A DNA stretch of 64,000 nt from the NCBI GenBank assembly GCA_030704615.1, contig CM060733.1:60948001-61012000 (forward strand). The letters run 5' to 3'. This DNA comes from Takakia lepidozioides (taxonomy: Eukaryota > Streptophyta > Takakiopsida > Takakiales > Takakiaceae). The notes beneath the pieces are model-generated. The model was not told the origin of the DNA. It made no database searches and saw nothing but the letters and a program-made list of their open reading frames with translations. Every line of letters begins with the position of its first letter. Position 1 is the stretch's first letter. Of this stretch, positions 46,264 through 58,900 are shown piece after piece. The translations under genes and the position numbers were made by a program.

Positions 46264-48192
46264 ATGGCAGTCGCTATGGAAGTAGCCTGGAGGGGTTCAG
46301 AGCTGGGTAGTCCCGTGTTTGATATGAAGAAAAAGCGTGCTTGGGGGGCGGATGCCCAGAAAGTAGTGCAGCTCATGATGGGTCAGTTACAGTCTGAGAG
46401 CAAACCTGTGGAAGTGACGCTAGATTTGCTTGGGAAGGCTGATCCCTCTACTACGCGAGTGGAATCCGAAAACCTCGGCATTTCTGAGTTTTTGGAGCTG
46501 GATCCTGATCAGCCGCTTCCATCTGGCTGGGAGAAATGCCTTGATCTGAAGGTGTTGCACTCTCACTCTCCCGCTCCCTATTCTACATCCTCCTCGTCTC
46601 ACGCCAGCCTTTGTTCAGATTTCTTCGGTACTGTGAATTGACTTAGCAACGTCAATTCTAGCTCGTGCGCATGACTTGCGAATTAGGATGATTGAACATT
46701 CAATGTTGCAAAAGTCGGGAAACTAACTCATCTAGTTGGAAAAGATGTAGACTTTGTGAAACTTTAAGAGTCTGATCCTGCGCTGCATGGGAACTTCACT
46801 TGGAGTAAAGCCTGGACAAGGTCGGAAATAGTGGGGGAGGGGGGGATTTTGTATGTAACTGTCCAGAGCATGCTTCGATTTTGAGAAGACAAGGCTTTCC
46901 CTGAGTGCAACTGTGTGGGGTGGATCTGTGAAGAAGTATCGGACAGTGCGACGTGAATTCACAGAAGTGCATGAAATTGAATCGTTTTTGGAAATGTGTA
47001 ATGTAATTCTAACACCATTCTAACTCGTTTTTTCTGGCCGGATACAGGCTGGAAAGGTGTACTTCGTGAACAAAAGTATGGGGATCAGCACTAACGATGA
47101 TCCTCGCAAGCAACAACACCCTGCAGTTGAGCTAGCATCTCCGTCTCCCCTCGCCCATGAGTTTCTTGGGAGCAAAAAGTCCGAGACACTTCGTGAGGAG
47201 AGTTTGAAAGCCTCGTCCTCTTCTTCGTCCGGTGGGACTCCGCAAGGAAGTAAGGAGCCTCAAATGCTTTCTTTCTCCACAGGCACGCAGCTTTGGAAGT
47301 TGCAGCTAGCAGATGATATGAAAGTGAGCCTAGTTACGGATGCACTCGAAGAAGAGGAGGAGGGTTCAAACTTGGAGCTCAATCTCAACCTGGCAGCGGG
47401 TCCTTCTCAACAGCAGCAAGAGCAAAGTGTGTGCACAGTGGAGATGGTACAAAAAGCGCTTCGACGCACCGAAAAGGCCATGGGAAAGAGAGAAATGCCA
47501 GTGAAGAAGGAACCCAAGCACTCCGGATCGTCGTCTTTCTCATCTCTCACATCTGCTAGGTCTGAGCCTTCTTGGTCACACGCGTCTCCATCCACCAGCA
47601 GCTCGTCGTCCACTTCCTCACGGTCGTCACTGCTGGCTGGATTCCAGGGGCCGGGTCTGGAAGACTTGCGAGGCCGCAAGACTGGAATTCCAGGGTACGT
47701 TCTAATCGAGTGTCACAGACCTTTCTTGGCTACATCCCTTCCTGCATTTTTTAATTGCACTTCCCGGCAGTTGAATTAATTCTCGAGCGCGCACATGCGT
47801 TTTGAAGTACTACTGCTTTGTCTTGCTTGTACTTTCCAGAGCATGTACATAGGATTTTTGTCATGCCCAGGCTGATGTAGATGGATGCTTACCGGTTAGA
47901 AAGTTGATCGAATTTCCCGCACATGTTGACTGGGTGAATCGATGTGGAAGTTTTTTTCTGACGTTAGACTGTTTTTGTTGCTGTATCCAGTGGGTGCGAG
48001 GCTGAGAGCAAGAAGTCAGAGACCACAAACTCGTTGGTCATGGGAGCGTGCACCCGATGCCTCATGTACTGCATGCTCTTCAAGAGTGATCCTAGATGCC
48101 CTCGCTGCGGGAGTGACGCGCCTCTTGATTTTGGGGCTCCTCCTTCCAAACGTCAAAGATTTGAACTCGATGGGTTGGAGCAGAGGAGCTGA
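46264..48192 (+). CDS. CFL1-like WW-domain protein
   Basis: Three exons, 46264-46551, 46..47: 47048-47694, and 47991-48192, joined by GT-AG introns in phases 0 and 2, give 378 residues and a stop at 48190-48192. A WW-like domain (residues about 85-116) is split by intron 1: LPSGWEKCLDLK in exon 1, AGKVYFVNKS and NDDPR in exon 2. The second Trp is absent, as in this plant family. An acidic run is followed by LELNLNL (205-211), an EAR-type repression motif. Ser-rich tracts follow, and a zinc-ribbon-like C-x2-C (332-335) and C-x2-C (348-351) closes the protein. CFL1 of rice and Arabidopsis affects cuticle development by interacting with HD-ZIP IV regulators; transfer of that role here is inference. 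The start could also be the in-frame ATG at 46276. Confidence 0.88.
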
Positions 48193-51100
48193 AGCTCTAC
48201 TCTATAGTTTCTGTTCAGGACTTTTTCTTATGTCATTCTGGTATCGGGTATCGTTCAAATAGGAATTACACCAATAGGTTATTGTAAGAGTAGTCTCTGG
48301 GAAAATTTTCATAAATTACAGGTCGCACCGAGGGTACATCTGTCTTCCGCATCAAAGGTTCAAGATTGTCACCCCTGCTGTACATTGTAAATTGTAGTTA
48401 CTTCTGTTGCTGGCCTTTGCAGCGATAGCAATCTGTATCATGGGTTGGTTACTTTCTCAGTAAAATTGCTGATGCAAAATTGCAACCAAATGATGGGTTA
48501 TGAGAGATCTTCTGGGAGGACGTGCTGTGGGAGATCAGTTGTTCTTAAAACTATTCAAATGATAGTCTGCTTCTGCCTGACGGAATATGTGATTGTGACT
48601 TGTCATGTTCTTCCTGATGTTGTGGCATTTGTTATCTTCCCTTCTCTCCCGCCCAGTATATCTGCGAACTCAATTTTTTCCAGTCTTAACTACTTGATGC
48701 ATTGCTGTTACTTGGGTGGATTACTTTCTCGATTTCTTGGGTCAACTGCAACACTAGCAGTGCGCACTCTGCAGTCAGTATTCTTGTCGATCATCTTTTT
48801 CGTCATGAGAAGTATCCTCATTCAAACATGTTTGATATATGGGCCTAATGAGATGGGCCACGAAGCTCTCTGGACCACCTGCTCCAATATCTCAATCAGC
48901 AGGATGCACCAGGTCGTCTACACTCCACATGTAGTTGACTTCTCTTGGCTTCTGTTGCTAAAACTTACCATTTTGGTGAAAACGGGGTTGATGTTGAGTT
49001 CCTGTATCTCTTAAGAGTCTGACTAAGTTGCTGATCATATCAAAAGTCGAAAAGCCACCTCGGGTATAACATGTTGTCCAGGTGATAATGAGTGGGAGAC
49101 ACTCACCTGTCCAAGAAACTCAAGCCGCCAGGGCACTTCCTACTTCGAAGCAGATATGGGGTTGTTGATTGAAACGCCGCAGCCTGGGCGAGACTCTACC
49201 GTACGTATGATTTGGGAGGCACTTCCTACTTCACCGACACTGTGGTAATCTTGCCAATACTTTCCTTTCCTAACTGATGAAATAGTTTTTCTCAAGGGGA
49301 GGTGAACTCGTACAGACCACAAACTTGGAACACATCTAGTCGTCCTTCAAAATACAAGCCCATTCACTTGTGCTGCATGACGTGATCAACCACGAAAGGA
49401 CGTCGAAACCTTTGCACGCATGGGAAAAGCATAATCACAAGCCCTACAACTTCCATGGTGAGCATTCAATTGACATTGCATCAAAGATATGGAGGAGGAG
49501 GATGAAAATCTTCCCACTGTTTAGGAAGAAATTGCACATGCCTGGCCAGCAAATCAGTTATGGGTTCTCCTGTGGGCCAAGAGTATGGTATAAACGGATG
49601 CCCACTAACATACCGAGTCGGTGATCCGCCAATGGATAGCATTCAAGCAAATCTTTAAACTCTACGAGTATCCGTCAGATAATGTACAGTCCGACCCCCC
49701 TTAACTGCAGTTAAATATTTTGATTCACACTTAAAGTTGCAGCATTAACACACCCACTTCTTGGAATTTCGAATTGTCAGAGGGGAGGGCAGGGAAACTT
49801 AAGATTATTTAATGGGAGGAAGCAATGCAGCTCAAATAATTTATTGGTGCCAACCTTGATAGCACTGCACGTCAGATATGGACTCATATTTTATGTACCC
49901 CTGCTGGGTTGCCTTTAACCTAACCGTAGTAAAAAGCAGTTTCTAATCATCAGAGCAGTTCGCACTGGCAGGGACGTTGGACTGCCACTCTGGTTTCTTT
50001 ATTGACGTCAAATTGAATGTCAGGTTATGTACCCTACCTTATCTCTCTTAAAATCCCACCTTTATGACCCCCTCTGGACCTCCATAACTTCGTTTCATCA
50101 GCAGTGAGCAACCCATAAACATCGGGATGACCTCTTTAAATCCCCAGCCTGTGTGTTCCCCCCATTACCCTAGTTTATTCACAACCTACAAACTGTTCAC
50201 TGTATTATATATGGCCTTCCTTTGAAATCCGCGACTGCTAATAAAGTAATGCATGCCACAAATCAAACACACTCCATTTTGCGTCAGACTATGTCACGGT
50301 ACCTGTTTCACAGTCCTTTATGGCCATCAATTTTCCAGCGCAGTTTTCTCCCCCTCTATCAATTTGCCCACCCCCCCTTCTGCCCCACCATGACTTGCTC
50401 TTTCTAAACTAGCTAGGTATTGCATCTCAGCTACTGTTACTATCTAGCTTCTACTCCAATTGCGCGAAATGTACTACAGATGTATCACTCCAGGCGAAGT
50501 TGGTGGGCAGGGTTTCCAAGTTTTGGCTCCGTTTCAAGAATGACCATTCAAGTTGCTATCTTCTGCATGGTCAAATACAGGTCTATTACGGGTTATAGGA
50601 AAATCAAAATTGTATGTCCAGATGGGTTTCGTTGTTCTTGCCCAAGTCCCTATCTCTCCACAAGGAAACAGTCAACCGAGAACAGACCAGCTCGTCTTCC
50701 AGCCCCACATACTAACTAGATCCCTTTCACAATCCCTTCAGATAGATTGGACTTGTGAATCAACTGTTGCTTCGTATCAAATTCTAGTAGATCCACCGAC
50801 AGTGGAGTACCCTATATTTTGTATGATCTGCCTACAGATTCACACTCTGCAGATTTATACTTTGCAATCCCCCTTACAATCTCTTCAGAGTAGGCCTACG
50901 ACATATGTCATGCTGCCAGGGCTTCTTGCAGCACCTTCTTCTTCTTCGGAATCATGAGGGGTAGGTAGTATTTCTACTACTACCTTATATAAGTTGGCCT
51001 GATTCTCAAGTCAAATTGTGCGGACTTTTCCTACTCCACTAATAGAGCCTAGGCTGAACAGAAAATACCCTACAGTTGACTCCTTGGGAGCGAGATAGTC

Positions 51101-52569
51101 GCCAAAGATGCCACCATTTAGTTGACTTATACAAGTGCTTCTATAAATGATGAGGTCACAATAGCACCTATATTTCTTGCGTTGCACTATCTTCCTTCCT
51201 TCCTTCCTTCCATGATGGTCCATCCATATTCTCCATCCGAACCCAAGGTGACCAGGGGTCAGACATCTAACCTCACCCACATTTTGATCCTTCAGTACAG
51301 TGCAGCAAATCCACACCGGAATTAGAACCCATTACTTGAAGAATGCCGCAGAGAGTGTTTATTAGCTGAGCCTCAAAGGGACCCAAGTGTGTCAGAGAAT
51401 TCCACCACCCAATTCAAGTCATGAGTTACCTACCTTTGAATCAGTCTGCCTTCCTCATAAATCCTTCTGAACTTCCATACCCAATTTAGTCACTTCTGCT
51501 GGATCACTCTTCCTAGCTTTTCACTGGCCCTTCAACTGATCAGAACTCAACCATGGATGACTGACCCCATCTATCCACGGATGAACAACTTCCTTGGCTC
51601 GATGGATGAATGATATGCCAAGGGATGACTGAGAGCATCCATCCCTCACACCATAGGAACTCGCTAGTAAGTCGGGAGAGTTACTAGCAAACTTGACCGT
51701 TGAGTATTTGAAACGCCGTGCAGTTTTCGAGATTATCTGCCGTCGATTATGAAGAATCCTACGGTGGAAGTGTGTATCAAACAGCACGATCGAACCGTGG
51801 ATCTGGAATTAGAGAAGGAGCTATTGGAAGTCACAGGAATAAGTAATTGATGGGTGTGTCTATAAAAGGGGGGCTGTGTAAATGGGTGATCACATGTCCT
51901 GTCTGAAGTCCTTAATGGCTTCGGACCATGTAGTTGCTCACTAACCCCTCGCCCATGTTCTTCCCAGGCTTAATTGCCCACCCTAATCTGGTGAGCACCA
52001 GGTGGGATTAGCAGAAAGGAACAGATCATCCAAAGCCTGGGTTAGTAGACAGGGCGTTGCTCCTCTGGGGCCCAGCTCACCAAGCGCTGCTATATTTGGC
52101 TGCTCTTGATGCGGGTTACTAGCTCTGCTTTCATACCTTCGCTTTTGATGTTTTGTTGTGTGGCAGATCTGCTTATTAGGGAGTAACTCTGCTAATCCAG
52201 CTTTTCCCTGCAGGGGATGTCAGTACAGTAGCATACAAAACCAGGCTGGTAACCCCCTAGATTAGTGAGACTGTTCAATACCAATCATTATCATTCCTCC
52301 ACTCCAATATGTCCATTCCATATATGTACTACAATTCATTGTCAAGCAGCGTGACCATTGAATCTCAGCAAAAGAGTTATCCAACAACTGTACAAATTCT
52401 GCAAGTTGCATTGAAATTGATTCCGCGATCAAACTGTGCCAAGTGCCTCTCTTTGCTTCCAACTCTCCCCAAGTTTGATAGTGTCAGGTGCACCTCAGGT
52501 TGAACTCATGTATGCTGAAGCACAACTGGAGCTCATATGGCACCTTTTCAAACTGAGCACCCACTCCTT
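48193..52569. other. Region between the convergent CFL1-like and tRNA ligase genes
   Basis: The first few hundred bases probably hold the CFL1-like 3' UTR, though I see no clear AATAAA. A 189-codon frame at 48445-49014 (+) is T-rich, hydrophobic and without motif, so I do not call it. A TTCC tetranucleotide run lies at 51190-51209. Nothing else was recognised. Confidence 0.4.
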
Positions 52570-52575
52570 TTTATT
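52570..52575 (-). terminator. Candidate polyadenylation signal of the tRNA ligase gene
   Basis: AATAAA on the minus strand, about 400 bases beyond the stop codon at 52979. Position is plausible for a plant 3' UTR, but such hexamers also occur by chance. Confidence 0.35.
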
Positions 52576-52978
52576 AGTGAATAAAGACACTTTCTGTTTG
52601 ATGATCAAGAGAACTGCTGGAAGTGATGCGAGATATGGAGCCCATCTGTCGCTGGGTCTGATTTCTGACAGTTGTGTGATTTAGAGCTTGAATCTCACGA
52701 CTTCGGATGACACCTGCCTGAGCTTCAATCCCTGCATCTTGATACTCTTGATAGCCTTCAAGAAAAAATTGCTAGGGCATCTACCCGTGTTGATGATTCT
52801 GCTTTTGTTTGATTTTGAATGTGGTAATGCATACGGACTGAGATTGCGTATAGGCTACTGCTAAATCTACACCATGTACAAGCACCTGATGGGTGTCTGA
52901 ACATAAGCCTATCATCTGATACTCCTTGCCTATTCAAGTTTTTTAGTACTATGGGGCCCGAAATACAACATGGAAAAC

Positions 52979-55900
52979 TCAGAAGAAACCAACAGTTCCT
53001 TTCATGGTGATGGGTTGCGAGAAATCCACACGTTTGGCTTGCCCTTTAGACACCATATCTGGCAACAAATTTGCTTCCTTTGCCGCAATCCCAGCAGCCG
53101 TCCACACCTGCCCAATGTGTAGCTCATTAGACATTTCACAACCACCTCCTGCCCATTTTGACCCTCAGCCTTTGGATACATTTTTTTTGGGACACTTTTT
53201 CTCTAAGGAATGCCATCAGTAGTCACATTTTCCTCATGAAGCTCTCTTTCAGGGGTTTCCTCAGCTTCAAAAACTTCACCCCTCCAGCAGACAGAGAGAG
53301 CAAGAGAGAGAAGAGTAACAGGGGGAAATGAAGATAACGAAATACAGAAGTACATCATGGTAAAAGTTCTCTAAAGTACCGTCACATGAGGCCAGGAGTT
53401 TTTGGAGGAGATCGCGTGTTCACCACCTCCAGTCAGCTGAACCTCCAGAGCAAGCAGCTGTTCAGAGAAGAGGAGTGCAGTCAGCTGCACTGATGTCTCA
53501 CAGCCACGCAAGGAACTGTATCCTGCAACTGCGGCTACACCATGGGCTCGCTTATGTGCAAGAGTAATATGTGCTTTCCCCAACGAGTCTTTCACATCCT
53601 TGTCAGACAGATATGCCGCAATCTGAGAGTTTAATGCTGCTACCTGAAACAGCCACCAAACAGCCAAAAGGAGCCTGTCAGCAGCAGAAATCAGGGACGC
53701 AAAATTTGCCGCTACGCTACTGTCTGCCCAGTCACCCAATTTTCCTGTTAGAAATGCTATCTGGGAGTGACCAATATGACATTGGATAAATATAATTGAA
53801 CAGTACTCTACTTTATCTACATGGCTTCCAATAACACAAGTGAAGCTTCCACAGTAGTGCTAGAAGGTCAAGGACAGACAGACAGTAATGTACCTCTTTC
53901 AGGGCATCTAAGACTTCGATTGGAGAAAGAGCTATGGCAACAAAAGTGAAGGTACGGAATGAGCGCTCTTCTGTCGGCGGTGCAACATGCATTTTGAAGT
54001 CCCCTTGGGCGATTGCCTGGAGTTGCTTCTGCACGCTTCTCACCATCTCTTCAAAGGGAACCTAAGCCAACCAGTAGGGTTCACTGACATGTCAGTGCAG
54101 GTCAGCATCACATGGACCCCATAGCAGCATATCCTGGAAATGGCTATGCTTTTCTATGTGCAAATGCTCCTATCAGTCTCTTCAGGAACAAAGCCATCTG
54201 TGTGAAACACACTATCCCCTCTCTCCATTAACAATCCTTTCAAAAGATGCGTAACTATCCAATTAAAGAAGTTCTGAGAAGCTTGAGCTACAGCTGTGTC
54301 TGGTTTCAGGAGGAAGGCATCTAGAAATATTGACGACCTCATGCCTTCAATTTTCGGCATTCTCACAAGATAAGCTGTGATTAACTACTCTTGTTGGATT
54401 AAACATGGTGGACTCCTAGGGATACTGCAGTTCAAGAGAGTGAAGTGTTCCTACCTGAGTGGAATGAAGCGTTCTATATTCAATTAGATAATTCAGAGGT
54501 TCAAATCTTCAGCCATCAAATGAATTGGGCTACCGTCTTTTCCAGCTGAATCCTTGTGTCTTTTAGGACTTTGGATGGGTTTGGGAGGCAGCCAACCCCC
54601 TCCTTTCCTCTGCTTCTGATGGTTTGTCTCATTAAAGCGGTTCTCCCTTTTTTTCCAAAAATGAAAAAATCCGGAGCATGATGTTCCAGATATTCTGTTA
54701 TTTTGATAGCGATAATCAGGAATGTACATGTACAAGAGGTAAAGAGATGATGGATTACAAGCCGTAGCATGGATCCAAGGACAGTTAATGAGAGATCTAG
54801 TTAAAGTTCCCACCTGGATTTCATTGAGATATTTGGCATTTGCAAAGCAAACATCTTTTAAATGCTTCTCCCATGCAACCCACTCGTTCAAAAAGCTTCC
54901 TTTCAAACTTTCCAACCTGCAGAAAGGAAATGCAACCCTAATGATTTTCTCTCTAACATGTAACGATCAAACCTCTTATAATAAGTGCTTACACAACTAA
55001 GCACCTCTGAGCCTAGAGACCTCTCTTGCTGCTTGCTATCCTGATATATTTTCTTGCTCTAAGCTTACTCTATGCTTTACTTGGCTGACTAGCCTTTCCT
55101 AGGCTTTTGCCAAATCTGACTTTGCTTTAGTCTATACTCATACTTTTACTGTGTATGGCTTTGTGATTCAAGACAGCCCTGATGAACTGGAGTATATTTC
55201 AAAGGGTTATAACGCTCCCATTAGTTCCTCTGAGATTGCGGAAGCAATTGAGCATCTAAACGGATACAAAGCTGGTGGCCCTGATGGCATTGTCAATGAG
55301 CTTATCAAGCATGGTGGTGACCCTATGATAGAGGCCCTTGTTCTTCTCTTTAACCTTATATGGACGACTGAAATTACCCCCTTCCAATGGCGGCAGGGGG
55401 TCATTGTCAATTTATATAAGAAAGGTGACAGAGAAGAGCCGGGTAACTATCGGGGCATCGCGCTTCTTAATGCAGTTGGCAAGATATTCTGTAGAGAAGT
55501 CCAGAGGTATTCTGATCTGGAGTCCAGAGGTTGTTTCCATGAAGGCCAAGCTGGCCTTCGGCGAAACAGGGGCTGCGTGGATCATATCTTCACACTCAGC
55601 CAGATTATCCAGGGAAGGAAAAAAGAAGGGAAACCTACTTTTGTCTTTTTCCTGGATGTTAAAAAGGCCTATGACACTGTGTGGAGAGACGGTCTATGGC
55701 TCCGACTCTGGTCTTCCAGGATCAAGGGAAAGATGTGGAGAGTGGTCCATAACTTGTATGCTCACACTAAAAGCTGTGTCACTGTTAATGGACAGAAGTC
55801 TAATTTCTTTGACATAGACCAAGGTGTAGCTCAAGGATGTACCCTCTCCCCTCCGCTCTTCAATGTTTTCATAAATCAACTACTGGAGGATGTGGAAAGT

Positions 55901-58900
55901 GAGGGATTTGGGTCAAGGGTGGGTGATGCCACCATACCAGCCCTTATGTTTGCGGATGACTTCGCAGGCATAGGGGAGACTCCTTCCAACCTCCAGGGGC
56001 TGATAGATTGCGCGAAGAGATACTTTGATCTTTGGGGGCTAGAGGCCAATGTCAGTAAATGCGCAGTGGTGGCATCCAACGACCGGGGGGAAGGAGGAGG
56101 CGACCTCAAGTGGCAGTGGGGAAGCCCAGAGATCCCTGTTCTCCCCTCCTACACCTATCTTGGCGTTGAGTTTTCCTCCAACTGTAATTGGGAAGCACAT
56201 ATTCAAAGAGTGGTTCAATCTGGCAAACGCAAAGCGCTGGGTCTCGCTAAATTTTTCCACTGCAGAGGGATCAACTCTGAAGTCAAAACAACCATGCTTT
56301 GCCGCGTTATCAGGCCGGCCTTGGAGTATGCATCTGCTGTATGGGTTGATAACTCCAACCAGGCTAAGTCTCTTGAATCCATCCAAGTCGGGGTGTTCAA
56401 GGAGTGCATGTCAGCATGCTCCAAAACAGCTAATGTGGCTGTTCGGGGTGGGTTTGGCATTCCTCCCTTAAGCTCCCGACGCGGTGGTGGGGTCAGCTGC
56501 AACGTATGGCTAATACCAGATATCCTAAGTTAATCGACTCTATATCTTGGAAGCAGGACCGCCCTGTCAAACAGGCTAAATCCTGGCGGAAAAGGGTAGA
56601 AGAGATTTTCAAGGATCTGAATCTTAGTCCACTAGCCATGACCCTGCTGGATAAATCTGGCTTGGAAGCTGAAGCCATGTCTATTGCCAGGAAATTGTCT
56701 GAAGAAACTGAAGTTAGGCAGAAAACTTCCCTGAACCTGTTTCCAGTCTGTGACATGGGTGAGGCCATCATGGATGACCTCAAGGGTCTACCCACCCTCG
56801 GCCCTAGACTGAAATTCAAACTCTGGGCGGGTAGCCTACCTTTGAACAACAAACAGTCGCAGAGAGGAAAGGGGGATTGTAAGTGCCTGTTGTGTGGGCA
56901 ACCTGAAGACAATATTCACTTCCTGATTCATTGTCCTGGGTACTCTCACCAACGGGACACCCTCTTTCAATTCCATCAAGGAAATTGTGCCTGTACCTCT
57001 GTTTAACAACTTTGAAAATCTTGAGGCTGAGCCAAAAGCCCAGGCGCTTTTGGGGTCTAGCTATTGGGCAAATCACACACATCAGATTGATGCTTGTGTG
57101 AAGGGATTTCTGGAGGATATCTGGAAATCTCGGATCAACTGTTTATTCCAAGGTAAATCATACTACCGGCGTCAGCCCCTGACAAAGGTAGTTTCTGTCC
57201 CTTTATGTTCCGTGCAAACTGGGCGTGGGGTCAATGGCCACAAGGCTACGGCAAACAATGTCTTATGAGTACAATGTATATGGCTTTGCTTAAAGCCTTT
57301 CTATACTTTCACTAATATGGCTTTGCTGAAGCCCAAACTGACTATTGCTAATCTAGGCTGTGACAAAACATATGATATTTGCATTGGATGCCCAAACGGC
57401 ATGTTAGTATATACGGTTGTTTGTGACATCTCTATTGTCAAATAAAATGATGCAAGTGAGTCACATCAAATAAAGTAGTTTTACATTCTCATGTGTATCT
57501 GTGCACCTTCTAACCTGCATCAGATCAAAATGTTGAAAAACAACCCAATGAAGATGGCGGTATCTGGCATTACAATTGATGTCTCAGTTGCAGAAACGGC
57601 AAAGATATTCCTCCTAAATTTGCAAGCCCTAACTGGTGGTGAAATGCACCAGATGGGTGTCATGCTGACACTGCACTTGAGCTACCTAGGAAATGTGGTT
57701 TGTGAAGTTGACGCAGAAACAAAATTCAGCACAAACCAAGTGTATCTGCTCAGAGAACATACCGTCCGTGTTTGTTAACATGGCGTCTGTAGAGATCAAA
57801 ACCTTCTTCAAAAACCTCCACAACAGCTGCTGGCATTGGTGCTCTGCAAATATTCAGAATAATCACTGGTAAGCAACACGAGTGAGGGTGGAGAATCGTA
57901 GACCATCCTACCCTTATGGCAATTATCCCTTTCCTACGAAGAAAGTTGAAATGGCTCGACCAATCTCACTTTGAGTGCATCCTTCCCAATTAGAGGCTAC
58001 TGCATCCTATTGGAATGTTTGCATCACAACAGCTCTTCCAACAAACGCATGTTTACTTGTCCAATTTTGCCCACGAGAGAATCCGAAGCCCCTAGACAAC
58101 CATGATCTGGCAAGAAATACCCTGCATGGCTGGTTGGACCAGCGTTGGTAACATCCAACAAGGGCTAGCTGTTGGAAGCTGACCCATCCCAAGTAGTATA
58201 TCCTTGCAAACAAAATTGCAAACAATGGAATCACAACTGCTGAAAGGGGTAAACTTAATAAAGGCAGGTTTCTGCTCCACTAACCTGTTAGACTTAAGCA
58301 GTGGCATCTTTACAAGGTGGCCAAACTGGTTTCGCAGTTCCTGCTCAAACTCCTTCCGGTCCTGTGGCAAACATAACACACATTACACAGGTAAGAAACA
58401 CATCTCACTCACTCTCTATCTATCTTACTGTCTCTCCCGACACATCTATAATCTCAGCTCATACAATGTCTCTGGTGACGCTTGAGGGTATGGAAACACC
58501 AAAAAAGACAGAAGCTTGATAATAGAAAAACGGTGCTTCTACATTGGTCTTCAAACCTAAACATGAGTGCTTGGACTGACTTGCTCCCTAACGACACCAT
58601 GCATTTGGTCCTTGGCTAGAGGTTGGCCATAATCATCATCAACAATTTTATAAATTGGTGAGAAGAATAAAAAACTGCTCAATGCAAACTCTCATATTGA
58701 ACCTGGTTAGTGTTTAGCCAGAGGTAGAAGTTTCATTTCTACCTTGGAACTTAATAGACTAGAAAAGGAGGATTTCACTGTAAAAATAGATAATTCTCAC
58801 AAAAATTCTCACTTCAAGCCCCCCCTGCTTAGTTAAAAGGTTTGTTCATAACTTTGCCCGACTGATTTATCTTCCAAAAGTTGCTCACCTTGCCCTCATA

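Noticed and set aside
48445-49014. 189-codon plus-strand frame downstream of the CFL1-like gene
   Set aside because: T-rich, hydrophobic-looking translation with no motif, no ATG-supported family start, and located in presumed 3' flank.
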